A DNA stretch of 64,000 nt from Theristus sp. LFF4_11. Lineage: Eukaryota > Nematoda > Chromadorea > Monhysterida > Xyalidae. Shown piece by piece: positions 56,168 through 64,000 of the stretch. The position numbers and the translations under genes were made by a program. Within the stretch, counting starts at the first letter, position 1. Every line of letters begins with the position of its first letter. The notes under the pieces are model-generated. The model was not told the origin of the DNA and searched no databases. It saw only the letters and a list, made by a program, of their open reading frames with translations. The DNA lies in contig JASANC010002485.1 in the NCBI GenBank assembly GCA_030248135.1, positions 1-64,000 on the forward strand, written 5' to 3'.

Positions 56168-59100
56168 CGACTTACTAACTTCAAAGCAAGCACTTCTGCT
56201 TCTGTATCTGGGTTGATGGTCATTGGTTGCTGTGTTTGCGTTACGATTTTGTGCTGTGGTTCGGTGCTCAATGCGTACACCCAGCCTGGAAAAAAACAAT
56301 TCTTCTGCAGTTCACCATTATTATACAAACTGATTGGTTTCTTTTTTAATAAAAACTATTTTGCACAACGGATTCGGATTGTTTTCGGATATTGCAAAAA
56401 AAGATCAATGAACTCCGTAACTGCGTCTCCACACCCGCTCCAATATCGATAGCTTGAATTTTAAAATAAATTGGTGTACCAGTGTAAGTGGCAACAACGA
56501 TTTCATCATACTGAACGGAGGACACCTTGCCAGCCTCGATGTTTGTGATGCTGTCCGCGCAGTGCTGTAAAAAACGACAAAAAACATACATGTGAGATGT
56601 TGACGGAGTTTTGAGCGTACAAAACACCAATTTCTCTCGGCAAATAAACAAAGCTTTCATCACATCTTTTCAGGCAAAGAAATGACGTTTCAGTGGACGC
56701 CGGGGTCTTTTCATTGTGACAATGAAAAATTTACAAAAAACACACATGAGTTTGAAACAGATCAATGCGGTCGTGTTCGTCGATGGTGTAGATTTCGATG
56801 TAGCCATCGTCCTTGGCGACTATCAAGTCCATGACGCCCGTTTTCGAGAGGTTGTAGCAGCACAAGCTTGTCACGGCTGCATCAAGATGGAAACGCAGAA
56901 GTTTCTTTTGTTGCAGTGAAATTTTGTATTCTCTGTGTCAGAAATGTTTCATTCCAACCTCGCAGTCGAAAATATGGCGAAATTGGTTGCGCGATAACGA
57001 ATAATTTCCGGTAATCAATCTACAGGCGATATCTCATGGGAGAGGGATAAACTCCACAATTAACTCAACCCGCGATAACCTCACCTGCACCGCTGGTCGT
57101 TGAAGCCATTTCCCATTTCACTGTGCCCGTTTTGCCGTGCCTGCGAAATTGACATTTGTAGTCTGCAAACTATGGGAACTCAAAATATAAAAAAATCATC
57201 GTCAAAAAAAAACGAAACGTACGTTGCCAGCTCAACCAAACCGATGCGTCCATCCTTGCAGCCGTAAACCACCTGTGTGCCTTCACGACCTAAAATCACC
57301 AAAAACCTGAACAACGGAACTGAAATAATCCTCAAACCGACCTGAACCAGAATCATCGCAATCCTCTCTCTCCAGAATCGAGAAACACGTTTATCTCAAG
57401 AAACGTCTCTTAAACTGATCGCTACATGCTCTTGAGTGCCTAACAAGGATTTCTATTATTTTCAGAGAGCTTTCAAAAATCGAAAGAGCTGCGTATCATT
57501 TGACCTCCAGTATTCTTCCAGAGTTTGATGACGGTCGGTACACCGCCGAGCGGTATCGAACAGGCCAACTGCGAGCCCGAGATCACCTTCAACGTGCGGT
57601 CTTCGACCGCGATTACCGGCATCAGACCGCGACCCACCCAGCTGCCCTCCGTCGGAAGGCACAGCACGTCGCTGATTCGATCCGTGCACAGATAATACTG
57701 CAATGATACGGTCGGAAGCTATAAATTACAGGCAATCAATCAGCTGATTGGTTAGTATGATCACGTGATGCTTTCGGTGTAGGACAGACTCCGCCTCCAA
57801 CAGCAACGACTCTGCACAGAAAGCATCTATTACGTGCGCGTGCACCAACCAACTGACCAATCCAGTTGATTGCCTGTAATTTTAGAGGTCGACTTTTGTT
57901 TATTTGTTTTCACATATTAGAATAAGACCATCGGGTCAGTGTTACTGTGTGCGGTTAAACTTTTGCGCGACAGCATGTCGGTCTAGTCTGGTGTCAGAAA
58001 AAAAACCAAAAAAGTTGTTCTAATTGAGAAGTACTGTAAAGATGTTGTGAAACAAGACCGCACATTTACGGCGTCGCGGTCACGAATGTGATTGAGCGAG
58101 CAAGATCCGCACAAGAACAGGTCGACGCCGGAAACGCAGCTGCAAAGCTAAGCAATAACAGGCGAAACAAAGCACAAAAAAACGCTTCTGAATCGACGCG
58201 CACACCCGGTAGTTGAAATGGTTTTTTTTCTCCAAGACCAAGAAAAATACGTTCTTGCTGTGTTTTTCACATGTCTGTGTTCTCCGTTTTTATTGTGCCG
58301 TTTTTCAACAAACGGTGTAACCGTAAAATAGAAGAATACACACAAATTTTTTTTGGATCTCTGCTCGTGCCGGACATGAATTCTAGCCTCTTTTCGGACG
58401 TTATCTTGCGCTTTGTGCCCTTTCTTAATTGCACACCAATCAAGTTTATGCTTTTCGGGATGTTCTGCTTGTTTTGTCTGTTTTTCTTTGTTTTTTTTTA
58501 CTCTGCTGGCTATGTGCCCAGCATTGCACGCTTGGTCTCTTAAATCTGTAAGTTTTTTTTCAAACGACAACAACACAACTCACATGGCACTGATTGGCTC
58601 GGTCGTGGGCGCTTCGGCGCTGTAGAATTCTCTGCCCTTCTTCTTGATGCCTTTCACGGTGTTGCCGACAGCGAAGAAAATCCTGTCCTTCGCCGAGCCG
58701 AGAGTGTCCCCGAGGCAGAGACACTCGATTTTCGGGCCGGGCAGAGTGTTGAACAGCAGCTGGACGAAAACACGGAATTATTTTTTCATTTTACTTGACT
58801 GAAGACATTGTGGCACGGCACGCACACACGCACAGAGCGAATTTTCCTCCATGGGACTCTCCGATCTGTATACTCAGTCATAGTCAGTCAGTCAGTTTTA
58901 TTCTGCAGTGCACGGCATAATACCAGAGAGAAGTGTAAGACACCATGAGTAGGCAAGGCAGGTATATGCTGAAAAATGTGAAAACTCCAACCAAAAAACA
59001 ACAAACAACTGAACTTGCCTGAGTGGTGTTCTTCTTTCTGGAGAAGCACATCACTTCGCCCGTCTGACTGCCGATGACGACTCGCTGCAGTGGTGGGTTG

Positions 59101-59961
59101 CCTGCTGCAGGCAACAGACGGAGACACCGCTTGCCGGTGGTGCCGACCTATGTAGTCACCAAATACTGCTTCATGAATGCTCCTTAAAACGGCATCCATG
59201 AAACAGTATTTAGTGACGCACAGCTGTGTTAAAACATAGCTACGCGCTCGCTAAATACTGGCTTCATGAATGCTCCTTAAGGCAGCATTCATAAAACAGT
59301 ATTTAGTGACGCATACAATAGCTGTGTTAAAACATAGCTACGCGCTCGCTAAATACTGGCTTCATGAATGCTCCTTAAGGCAGCATTCATAAAACAGTAT
59401 TTAGTGACGCATACAATAGCTGTGTTAAAACATAGCTACGCGCTCGCTAAATACTGGCTTCATGAATGCTCCTTAAGGCAGCATTCATAAAACAGTATTT
59501 AGTGACGCATAGCTGTGTTAAAACATAGCTACGCGCTCGCTAAATACTGGCTTCATGAATGCTCCTTAAGGCAGCATTCATAAAACAGTATTTAGTGACG
59601 CATACAATAGCTGTGTTAAAACATAGCTACGCGCTCGCTAAATACTGGCTTCATGAATGCTCGTTAAGGCGCATTTAGCAACTCAGTTTTTAGTTCGTAC
59701 GCATGAGGACACAAGAATATTAAAAAATGACTACGCACGATTATTTCAGAAATCGTTAAACAAAATGCTACACACGGACACACGATTCGTTTGCGCACAG
59801 AATTTCAAGCGAGGTCTGGGCGCATCGACAAAAAATACTATTAAATGGTATTTTCGCTTCCTAAACTGTTTATGGTAGTAAAAAAGAATATGCTGAAATG
59901 TTTCTTTCACACTTTTTACCTGCACATAATCGATTCGATTAAATTTCAGCTGCTGTTGCAT
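46982..59961 (-). CDS. bbs-7: BBS7, Bardet-Biedl syndrome 7 / BBSome subunit
   Basis: Subunit of the BBSome, the coat complex that moves membrane cargo in cilia with IFT. Nineteen exons, 5' to 3' on the minus strand: 59961-59920, 59147-59019, 58759-58584, 58139-58070, 57697-57505, 57365-57342, 57289-57223, 57140-57085, 56876-56746, 56564-56480, 56285-56180, 52983-52783, 52402-52328, 48822-48685, 48513-48423, 48141-48003, 47880-47771, 47470-47367, 47239-46982. All phases join to 731 residues; human BBS7 has 715. Similarity runs end to end, from FNRIDYVQ and [13 protein letters not shown] to the last exon's [18 protein letters not shown]. Exon 2 uses a GC donor and exon 6 is only 24 nt. Introns 11 and 13 (3.2 and 3.5 kb) each hold a composite element. 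C. elegans osm-12 is the orthologue. Confidence 0.95.
47318..47360 (+). repeat. Copy of the ~40-bp GTGACAGGTTCAAACAAAC sequence at a BBS7 donor
   Basis: Fourth copy of the dispersed sequence. Its ACTGTATAACCTG end runs up to the donor of BBS7 exon 18 (minus strand). Confidence 0.6.
47893..47972. repeat. Dispersed repeat G, copy 1 (BBS7 intron 16)
   Basis: CGCGGTGCCCCCTGGCTCGT through ACCACAGACAGATCTTATAG is shared almost exactly with 54908-54990, where it lies within extra DNA inside composite copy 3. Confidence 0.75.
49550..51040. repeat. 149-bp tandem repeat array (copy 2)
   Basis: TTTCGGGCGAATCGGCCGTG recurs at 149-bp steps from 49628 for about ten units. Units near the right-hand end are more diverged and slightly shorter. 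Two-unit blocks are visible: the variant TTTTTTATGTGAGC/GATACTGAATC recurs. Confidence 0.92.
51653..51863 (+). mobile_element. tRNA-derived SINE, copy E, with 9-bp target duplication
   Basis: SINE body 51662-51854 (head GGCCTGGTGGTAG, B box GGGGATCGAACCCC, CAA tail), flanked by ACAGAATTT at 51653-51661 and 51855-51863. The matching site in composite copy 3 has a single ACAGAATTT and no SINE, so this is a true retrotransposition event with its empty site in the same window. The best-preserved copy here. Confidence 0.93.
52118..52249. mobile_element. TA-flanked MITE with CAGTCGAACTCTAAAT ends
   Basis: 128-bp element (52120-52247) with ends CAGTCGAACTCTAAAT and ATTTAGAGTTCGACTG, flanked by TA on both sides as in Tc1/mariner insertions. 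The interior includes a C13 run and GCATCACGTGATCACGAACC, a block shared with 57729-57876. Confidence 0.82.
53003..53091. repeat. GATT-rich microsatellite
   Basis: Imperfect TTGATTGA tract abutting the start of composite copy 3, with one GCTGATTGG inside it. Confidence 0.8.
53690..54530. repeat. 149-bp tandem repeat array (copy 3)
   Basis: Same monomer as in copies 1 and 2, about six units, more diverged at both ends; the last unit carries a short insertion. Confidence 0.9.
54908..54990. repeat. Dispersed repeat G, copy 2
   Basis: Matches 47893-47972 with a few changes. Located in DNA that is absent from composite copy 2, so it probably arrived by insertion. Confidence 0.72.
55063..55533. 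mobile_element. Poly-C / CCACCAATAAACCC MITE nested in composite copy 3
   Basis: Ends TACCGTATTACCCCC and GGGGGTAATACGGTA form a 15-bp inverted repeat. The interior near both ends is tandem (A/T)AAACCCCC and CCACCAATAA phrases with long C runs. Composite copy 2 lacks it at the same point (GCAGAGG...GGAACGC), which marks the insertion site. TA may be the target. Confidence 0.85.
55991..56165. repeat. GATT/GATA microsatellite
   Basis: About 175 bp of TTGA repeats with a central GATA block. Starts at the end of composite copy 3 and runs to within about 15 bases of the BBS7 exon 11 donor. Confidence 0.95.
56180..59961 (-). CDS. bbs-7: BBS7 exons 1-11: N-terminal beta-propeller
   Basis: Encodes residues 1 to about 359. 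WD-like propeller blades are visible as [80 protein letters not shown] and [16 protein letters not shown], each matching a blade of human BBS7. Start: ATG at 59961 gives a 14-codon first exon ending DYVQ, as in other BBS7 proteins. Confidence 0.94.
57342..57365 (-). CDS. bbs-7: BBS7 exon 6: 24-nt microexon
   Basis: On the minus strand the 24 bases after AGAG and before GTCGGT encode eight residues that complete [11 protein letters not shown]. This gives the same length and acidic/Gly composition as the GNGGDSGED loop of human BBS7 between two blades. Without it the frame between exons 5 and 7 would still hold (24 is divisible by 3), so it could be skipped. Confidence 0.75.
57727..57878. mobile_element. 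TA-flanked MITE with CAGGCAATCAA ends (BBS7 intron 4)
   Basis: Ends CAGGCAATCAATCAGCTG and GTTGATTGCCTG, flanked by TA. Contains GCTGATTGGTTAGTATGATC followed by ACGTGATGC, the arrangement also seen inverted at 52190-52215 and loosely at 52590-52640. Confidence 0.75.
59160..59670. repeat. Tandem array of 98-bp hairpin units (BBS7 intron 1)
   Basis: TTCATGAATGCTCCTTAAGG recurs at about 59266, 59364, 59462, 59555 and 59653 (steps of 98, one of 93). Each unit is itself an inverted repeat: GCATTCATAAAACAGTATTTAGTGACGC pairs with GCTCGCTAAATACTGGCTTCATGAATGC. Nearly identical units imply recent amplification of a small hairpin element. Confidence 0.88.
59665..59861. repeat. Dispersed repeat F, copy 2
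   Basis: Second copy of the ~190-bp sequence found in teneurin intron 22. Ends about 60 bases before BBS7 exon 1 on the minus strand, so it lies inside BBS7 intron 1. Confidence 0.6.
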
Positions 59962-60025
59962 GATTCACAACAAAAATTCAGAATGAACTGTCAAGCGAAC
60001 AGTGTAGAAGCGCAACGTTCACCAA

Positions 60026-60039
60026 GTTGCCATGGCAAC
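60026..60039 (-). promoter_or_regulatory. Perfect X-box (RFX/DAF-19 site) upstream of BBS7
   Basis: GTTGCCATGGCAAC, a complete 14-bp palindrome, fits the X-box form GTTNCCATRGNAAC bound by RFX factors (DAF-19 in C. elegans). It lies 65-78 bases upstream of the BBS7 ATG, the usual distance for ciliary genes. Known: BBS and IFT genes, including C. elegans osm-12/bbs-7, are X-box controlled. Position and perfect symmetry make this the best-supported regulatory site in the window. Confidence 0.9.
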
Positions 60040-60635
60040 TGATCGCAATGCTAAACTGCAAATACGCTGAATAAACGGTACAGTAAACTCGCACATACTT
60101 TCCGTTGATTTGTGATGCAGTTCTGTCGTTTTCATTCTCAGTTCCGAAAATGATGAACGGGGGTGATTGAATTGGACAGAATTCTTTGAACAAAAAATTT
60201 AACTTCTATTCAGGCGTTTTGCGGCCGTTTTACAACATCGTTGTTGTTCTTGTTGCTGTTTTGCAGCTGTCGAGTATTGTTTTACAAGATCGTCGTTAGC
60301 TCTGCCGGGCTGTTGAAATCTTGGTTTTGGGAACTGAACACTGAACAAATGAACTGAAATGAACTTATCTATTGATCAAGGAAGATGAAACGACGGTCAA
60401 AAAGACGACAACATTCCAGATCCAAGTCCACAACAAAACAAACGAGGAATTTTGAATGATTAAGAAATTGGAACCACCCGTCGGGTTATTTAACCTATAG
60501 ATAGTTTTAAAAAACCGATTCACTTCAAACTTATTGTACACTGCCCTTGTTGAACTGACTACATCTACATATATATGTACATACGTGTACCACCTCAAAT
60601 TGATTAAAATTTAAAAAATTAAAATTGATTAGATA

Positions 60636-61039
60636 TGTAATGTCCTACTTTAGCCTTCGTGTCTGCACTCTCACACAAAGCAGGGTTTACGGTGAGCTGT
60701 TTCTGACAGAGCGCTTGACTTCCAATGCTCATCTACTTTTTTCCTAGATGCTCAACGATTTTCTTATATCTTTGTTCAACTATTTTTCCTTGATTTGTTC
60801 TTGTACATCATAAAAGTGCTGTGTTTTATGAGTTCAGCATGTGCCGTTCGTGCCATTTTGTTCCTTTTTATTTCTATCGTCTTTCGTCGTCGTTTTAATA
60901 AAAGTGAAGTCGTTTTAATTGAGTAAAAGTAAAGTAAAAAGTAAAAAACCCAACGTCGTCCACCGGTCGTCACACACAGCAGCTCGGATCGGTTGGCAGT
61001 CCAGTGAGCCATTCACACACACCTAAGCAGAACATCTCA
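60636..61039 (+). repeat. 5' LTR
   Basis: Contains AATAAAAGTG, a candidate poly(A) signal, near 60897. It differs from the 3' LTR by only a few substitutions and one or two single-base indels, so insertion is fairly recent. Confidence 0.9.
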
Positions 61040-61040
61040 G

Positions 61041-61058
61041 TGGAGGTCCCGCCGAGAC
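61041..61058 (+). promoter_or_regulatory. Primer-binding site of the LTR element
   Basis: TGGAGGTCCCGCCGAGAC lies one base after the 5' LTR. Its complement ends in ACCTCCA-3'. The T before CCA is a discriminator base found in threonine tRNAs, so tRNA-Thr is a guess. Confidence 0.7.
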
Positions 61059-61059
61059 A

Positions 61060-61552
61060 ATGCTGGGTGGCGACGTCGCGTGCACCGAGACCATGGAGGG
61101 TCAGTGCAGAAAGGCCATGGAGGGTCAGCGTCGACGAGAGGCGGTGGCGTGCTGCGCGTCTTCGCGTGTCGTCGAGTGTCGCCGAGGCAGATCAGCGGAG
61201 TGGCGGGCGCACCAGTGGCTGGCAAAACGTCGCATGGAACGGAGACGCGGTGGCTGGAGTTGTGGCTGCATGCGGGCTGAGACGGCGTCGATCTATGGCA
61301 CGGCCGGGTTTCGCCGAGGGCAGCTTTCGAGAAAGCCAGAACGCCGCAGCGGAGATTGGTTGGTCGGAGTTTTTTTTCGGTCTCCGTGACTCAAACCGAT
61401 TCGGAGTTATTTCGGTCTCCGAGACTCAAACCGAACGGAGGACGGCCTCCGTGATCAAAAACGGGATTGGCTGTGGTGGTGTTGCTGAAGAAGGCTGCGA
61501 GGAGAAATTTGGTTGTGGCGCAGTGAAGCGCAGTGGAAGTTTTTATTGTTAG
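61060..61552 (+). CDS. Open frame inside the LTR element, unknown product
   Basis: An open frame runs through most of the internal region to a TAG near 61550. It could start at an ATG at 61004 inside the LTR. The product is rich in Arg, Trp, Gly and Ser with repeated RPWRVS phrases. I see no zinc knuckle, protease, RT or integrase motif. Overlapping frames of similar length exist, so it may be non-coding or encode a remnant leader. Confidence 0.25.
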
Positions 61553-62099
61553 CCACGGTTCTTTGATTTGAAGGTCTCAGTTACTGCGACGTAAAAGTGC
61601 AGTTGCGCCACAGTCTTCTGCTGATTTGTAATAGATTTGTTTGATTTTTTTGTTTTGTTTTACCCCCGTTTTCAGTGTGGGGAGAGGGTGAACTGTTTTA
61701 ATGCTTTTTCTTCTATTTTAGTTTGCCGGTTTTTCTTTGGGGTTTTTCGACGCAATTCGACTGCCGTGCGTGATCACAATTTCCAATCATCGTGACAGTT
61801 TAGTTTTGGTTTTGTTTTCGTTTGTCAGGATAGCTTTTAGGTTTTTCAGTTTTGGCAGTTCAGGTTTTCGTATTTGGCAGTTGTTGATCTTTGCTTTCTT
61901 TTTTTGCTTGTAGCTTTTAAAGTTTTTAGAATTTTCTCGGAGTCCAAGTGATTCAATTTCAGTTTATTCGTTTGAGTTGGAGCAATTAGGAGTTTTGAAA
62001 TGAGTGGAAGCAGGTGCCCAGGTCAGGCAGTGCACCAGACACTCGGCTGCGTAGGGAGAGTGACGTCGCGAGGGCGCTCCGTATGGGGGAGTAGGGTAC

Positions 62100-62502
62100 T
62101 GTAATGTCCTACTTTAGCCTTCGTGTCTGCACTCTCACACAAAGCCGGGTTTACGGTGAGCTGTTTCTGACAGAGCGCTTGACTTCCAATGCTCATCTAC
62201 TTTTTTCCTAGATGCTCAACGATTTTCTTATATCTTTGTCAACTATTTTTCCTTGATTTGTTCTTGTACATTATAAAAGTGCTGTGTTTTATGAGTTCAG
62301 CATGTGCCGTTCGTGCCATTTTGTTCCTTTTTATTTCTATCGTCTTTCGTCGTCGTTTTAATAAAAGTGAAGTCGTTTTAATTGAGTAAAAGTAAAGTAA
62401 AAAGTAAAAAACCCAACGTCGTCCACCGGTCGTCACACACAGCAGCTCGGATCGGTTGGCAGTCCAGTGAGCCATTCACACACACCAAAGCAGAACACTT
62501 CA
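62100..62502 (+). repeat. 3' LTR
   Basis: Direct copy of 60636-61039, preceded by the purine-rich tract and followed by the GATA target duplication. Confidence 0.9.
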
Positions 62503-63475
62503 GATAGTTGTTTTCCATGTTTCTTTCTGTTCAACTGTCATGTTTTCTTCCAACCGAATCATTTATGGCGCATTTGAAGGTACAAAGGTACTGTCCCATA
62601 GAAATGAATGTTTTATGATATAGCCAAGGGAAACAAAAAATTAAAACAAACGTAATTGTCTTTCACAAAATCTTTCTTTCTTTGATCGCAGAATGAACTG
62701 GAAAAACCAACTCAAGTGATTCAAATCACGCAACAAACACAGCATTTCAAAATCACTGCAATGGTGTTAGATTTTTTGAATGAGCTAACTGAAAAATAAA
62801 ACAAAATGTGCCTTTCAAATTGATAGAAATAAAAAAGCAATATAGATCTCTGAGGAACATTCAATCGAGGGGTTCGAGTAAACAATGTGAAAAAAAACGA
62901 GGACACAACAATTGTGTTTTGGCGTATACCAGAATGGACGAGACTCATTGTGGAAATCCATCCGCACATTCAACGGAGAAAAATTTTAGTTTTTAAAAAA
63001 AGTAGCTTTTTGAATGTATGATAGTTAAAGAACAGGCTGTGGACAGGCTGACTAAAAAAATTGTCCGTTTCCGTTTGAAAGTCTAAATGAGTCTAAAAAA
63101 TAAAAAACTGACCATCTCTGAGCAGTAGATTTACCGCAGAATTTGTCAGAGAGACTTTCGAAAACGGAAACGTAAATGTAAACGAAAACGGAAACGGAAA
63201 CAGAAATTTCTTAGCGCGTACAAATGTATGTTGCCAATCAGCATCAGCACAACCGGTTCTGTGACGAAAATCAGCCATCAAAAAGCTAAGACCGGGCACA
63301 CTTGACTTGCGCTGCATTGAGCTGGCCGTATCCCCAATCAACAACAAATTAGTCCGAAGGCAACGAGAACCAGCGAGCATGCACACACCAGTCACCAATC
63401 ATTCAATCAACTGTGTGCTCACCAAAATCTTTCCACCGTAAAACAACAACAAACAAACAAACAAACAACGATCAT

Positions 63476-64000
63476 TCATTTCCAAAAGCAAATCCGCCGC
63501 AGCATCCGCTGGAAGGCTTGCCGGAAGTCCGGACTGAAGATCGTGTAAATGATCGGGTTCATCGCGGAGTTCACGTAGCCGAGCCAGAGCACGAGCGTCT
63601 CCAGGGTGCGCGGCACCGGATTCGGCTGCGCCTTCGTGCCGAGGATCGGGCGTAACAGTGCGACAATGAAGAACGGCAGCCAGCAGACGATGAAGGTGCC
63701 GGTGATGATGGCGAGTGTACGCCACGCCTTGCGCTCGCGCTTCGCGTCCGCCGACTCTTTCTTCGGTTTTCGACGTCGTCGTCGTCGCAGCCGCTGGCGC
63801 AGCGTGTCGACACGCGTCGCGATGGTTTTCGTCGCGCCCGTCGCTGTATCGGTGCAGTCGATGATGCGGTCCGCCGTTTCGGCGTCGTCCAACCGCGTCG
63901 GCGGTACGAGCAACGAGTGACCGTCGGAATTGCGCTCATTATTGATCTCGGCGACCGCTTTTTCGCCGACCGCGCCGTTTTCGGTGAAATTGTTGGTGTT
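63476..64000 (-). CDS. Biogenic-amine GPCR, 5-HT1-like, C-terminal part
   Basis: Open frame from the window edge to TGA at 63476-63478. In order it encodes a polar third intracellular loop, a basic stretch (RQRLRRRRRRKPKKE), then ERKAWRTLAIITGTFIVCWLP, which is TM6 with the CWxP toggle-switch motif. A short loop follows, then TM7 LVLWLGYVNSAMNPIIY with the NPxxY motif, and helix 8 (SPDFRQAFQRML), ending RRICFWK. TM6 IITGTF.VCWLPFF and the IYTIFSPDFRQAF end most resemble invertebrate 5-HT1 receptors, with dopamine D2-like and octopamine/tyramine receptors as alternatives. The very short C-terminal tail after helix 8 is typical of Gi-coupled amine receptors. TM1-TM5 lie beyond the window. No intron is seen in this part. 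Confidence 0.85.
   Translation of the reverse strand, partial: NTNNFTENGAVGEKAVAEINNERNSDGHSLLVPPTRLDDAETADRIIDCTDTATGATKTIATRVDTLRQRLRRRRRRKPKKESADAKRERKAWRTLAIITGTFIVCWLPFFIVALLRPILGTKAQPNPVPRTLETLVLWLGYVNSAMNPIIYTIFSPDFRQAFQRMLRRICFWK

Larger units (their letters stand above)
60636..62502 (+). mobile_element. Short non-autonomous LTR retrotransposon
   Basis: Two direct repeats, 60636-61039 (404 bp) and 62100-62502 (403 bp), nearly identical, begin TGTAATG and end CA. The element is flanked by GATA on both sides (60632-60635, 62503-62506). Directly after the 5' LTR, 61041-61058 begins TGGAGGTCCCGCC, a primer-binding site for a tRNA whose 3' end pairs with it. Before the 3' LTR, ATGGGGGAGTAGGG is the polypurine tract. 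The internal part is only about 1.06 kb and has no gag-pol similarity, so it must move with another element's enzymes (TRIM/small-LARD type). Orientation is plus. Confidence 0.92.
59962..63475. other. Region between BBS7 and the receptor gene
   Basis: Contains the BBS7 promoter, an LTR retrotransposon (60636-62502) and about 1 kb of AT-rich DNA before the receptor's stop codon. Near 63165-63206 is a purine-rich run of GGAAAC-type repeats. The part from 62507 to 63475 is probably the receptor's 3' UTR and flank. No other gene is supported. Confidence 0.5.

Noticed and set aside
61004..61552. gag-like protein in the LTR element
   Set aside because: No zinc knuckle, capsid or protease motif; overlapping frames of similar length exist. 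Kept only as a low-confidence open frame.

Overview
The window is animal nuclear DNA. Genes are split into many short, GC-rich exons with clean GT-AG junctions, introns and intergenic DNA are AT-rich, and mobile-element remnants are dense. Acceptors are mostly TTTCAG, TTCCAG or TTGCAG and several introns are under 100 bp. The gene set (one teneurin, a PDGF/VEGF-like factor, BBS7, a 5-HT1-like amine receptor) fits an invertebrate bilaterian. A nematode or another ecdysozoan is my best guess, but this is an inference from gene content and splice style. I could not compute base composition or compare with any genome.

Layout. (1) 15-38504, plus strand: a teneurin (Ten-m/TEN-1) in 29 exons, probably complete at the 3' end. 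It encodes a long cytoplasmic N-terminus, one membrane segment, eight EGF repeats, a TTR/FN-plug region, an NHL propeller, a YD-repeat shell, an RHS core and the C-terminal region. Reading phase is preserved across every junction (about 2,899 residues from the ATG at 15, or 2,587 from an in-frame ATG in exon 4). (2) 40542-44408, plus strand: a secreted PDGF/VEGF-family growth factor in 6 exons, 362 residues. (3) 46982-59961, minus strand: BBS7, a BBSome subunit, in 19 exons, 731 residues, close to the 715 of human BBS7. A perfect palindromic RFX/X-box lies 65 bp upstream of its ATG. (4) 63476-64000, minus strand: the last part of a biogenic-amine (5-HT1-like) receptor, cut by the window edge. 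The four genes show no sign of acting together. Teneurin and the growth factor are signalling proteins of developing tissue, BBS7 serves ciliary trafficking, and the receptor serves neuronal amine signalling.

The accessory DNA is the unusual part. Three copies of a ~3-kb composite element (18964-22070 inverted, 48854-52083, 53090-55989) each carry a 149-bp satellite-like tandem array, most also a 172-bp array, a GC-rich hairpin end and a ~980-bp module with long terminal inverted repeats. Comparing the copies reveals filled and empty insertion sites for a tRNA-derived SINE and for a poly-C MITE. Teneurin intron 4 also holds a 3.7-kb near-perfect palindrome with two 1.74-kb arms. Intron 3 holds a foldback element with 15-bp minisatellite arms and a 9-bp target duplication. 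Downstream of BBS7's promoter is a short non-autonomous LTR retrotransposon with matching ~404-bp LTRs, primer-binding site, polypurine tract and a 4-bp target duplication. Several MITE families, SINE copies and a strikingly frequent GCTGATTGG motif are scattered through introns.

Exon boundaries were chosen by splice consensus, phase continuity and family similarity recalled from known proteins. Positions may be off by one or two bases in places.
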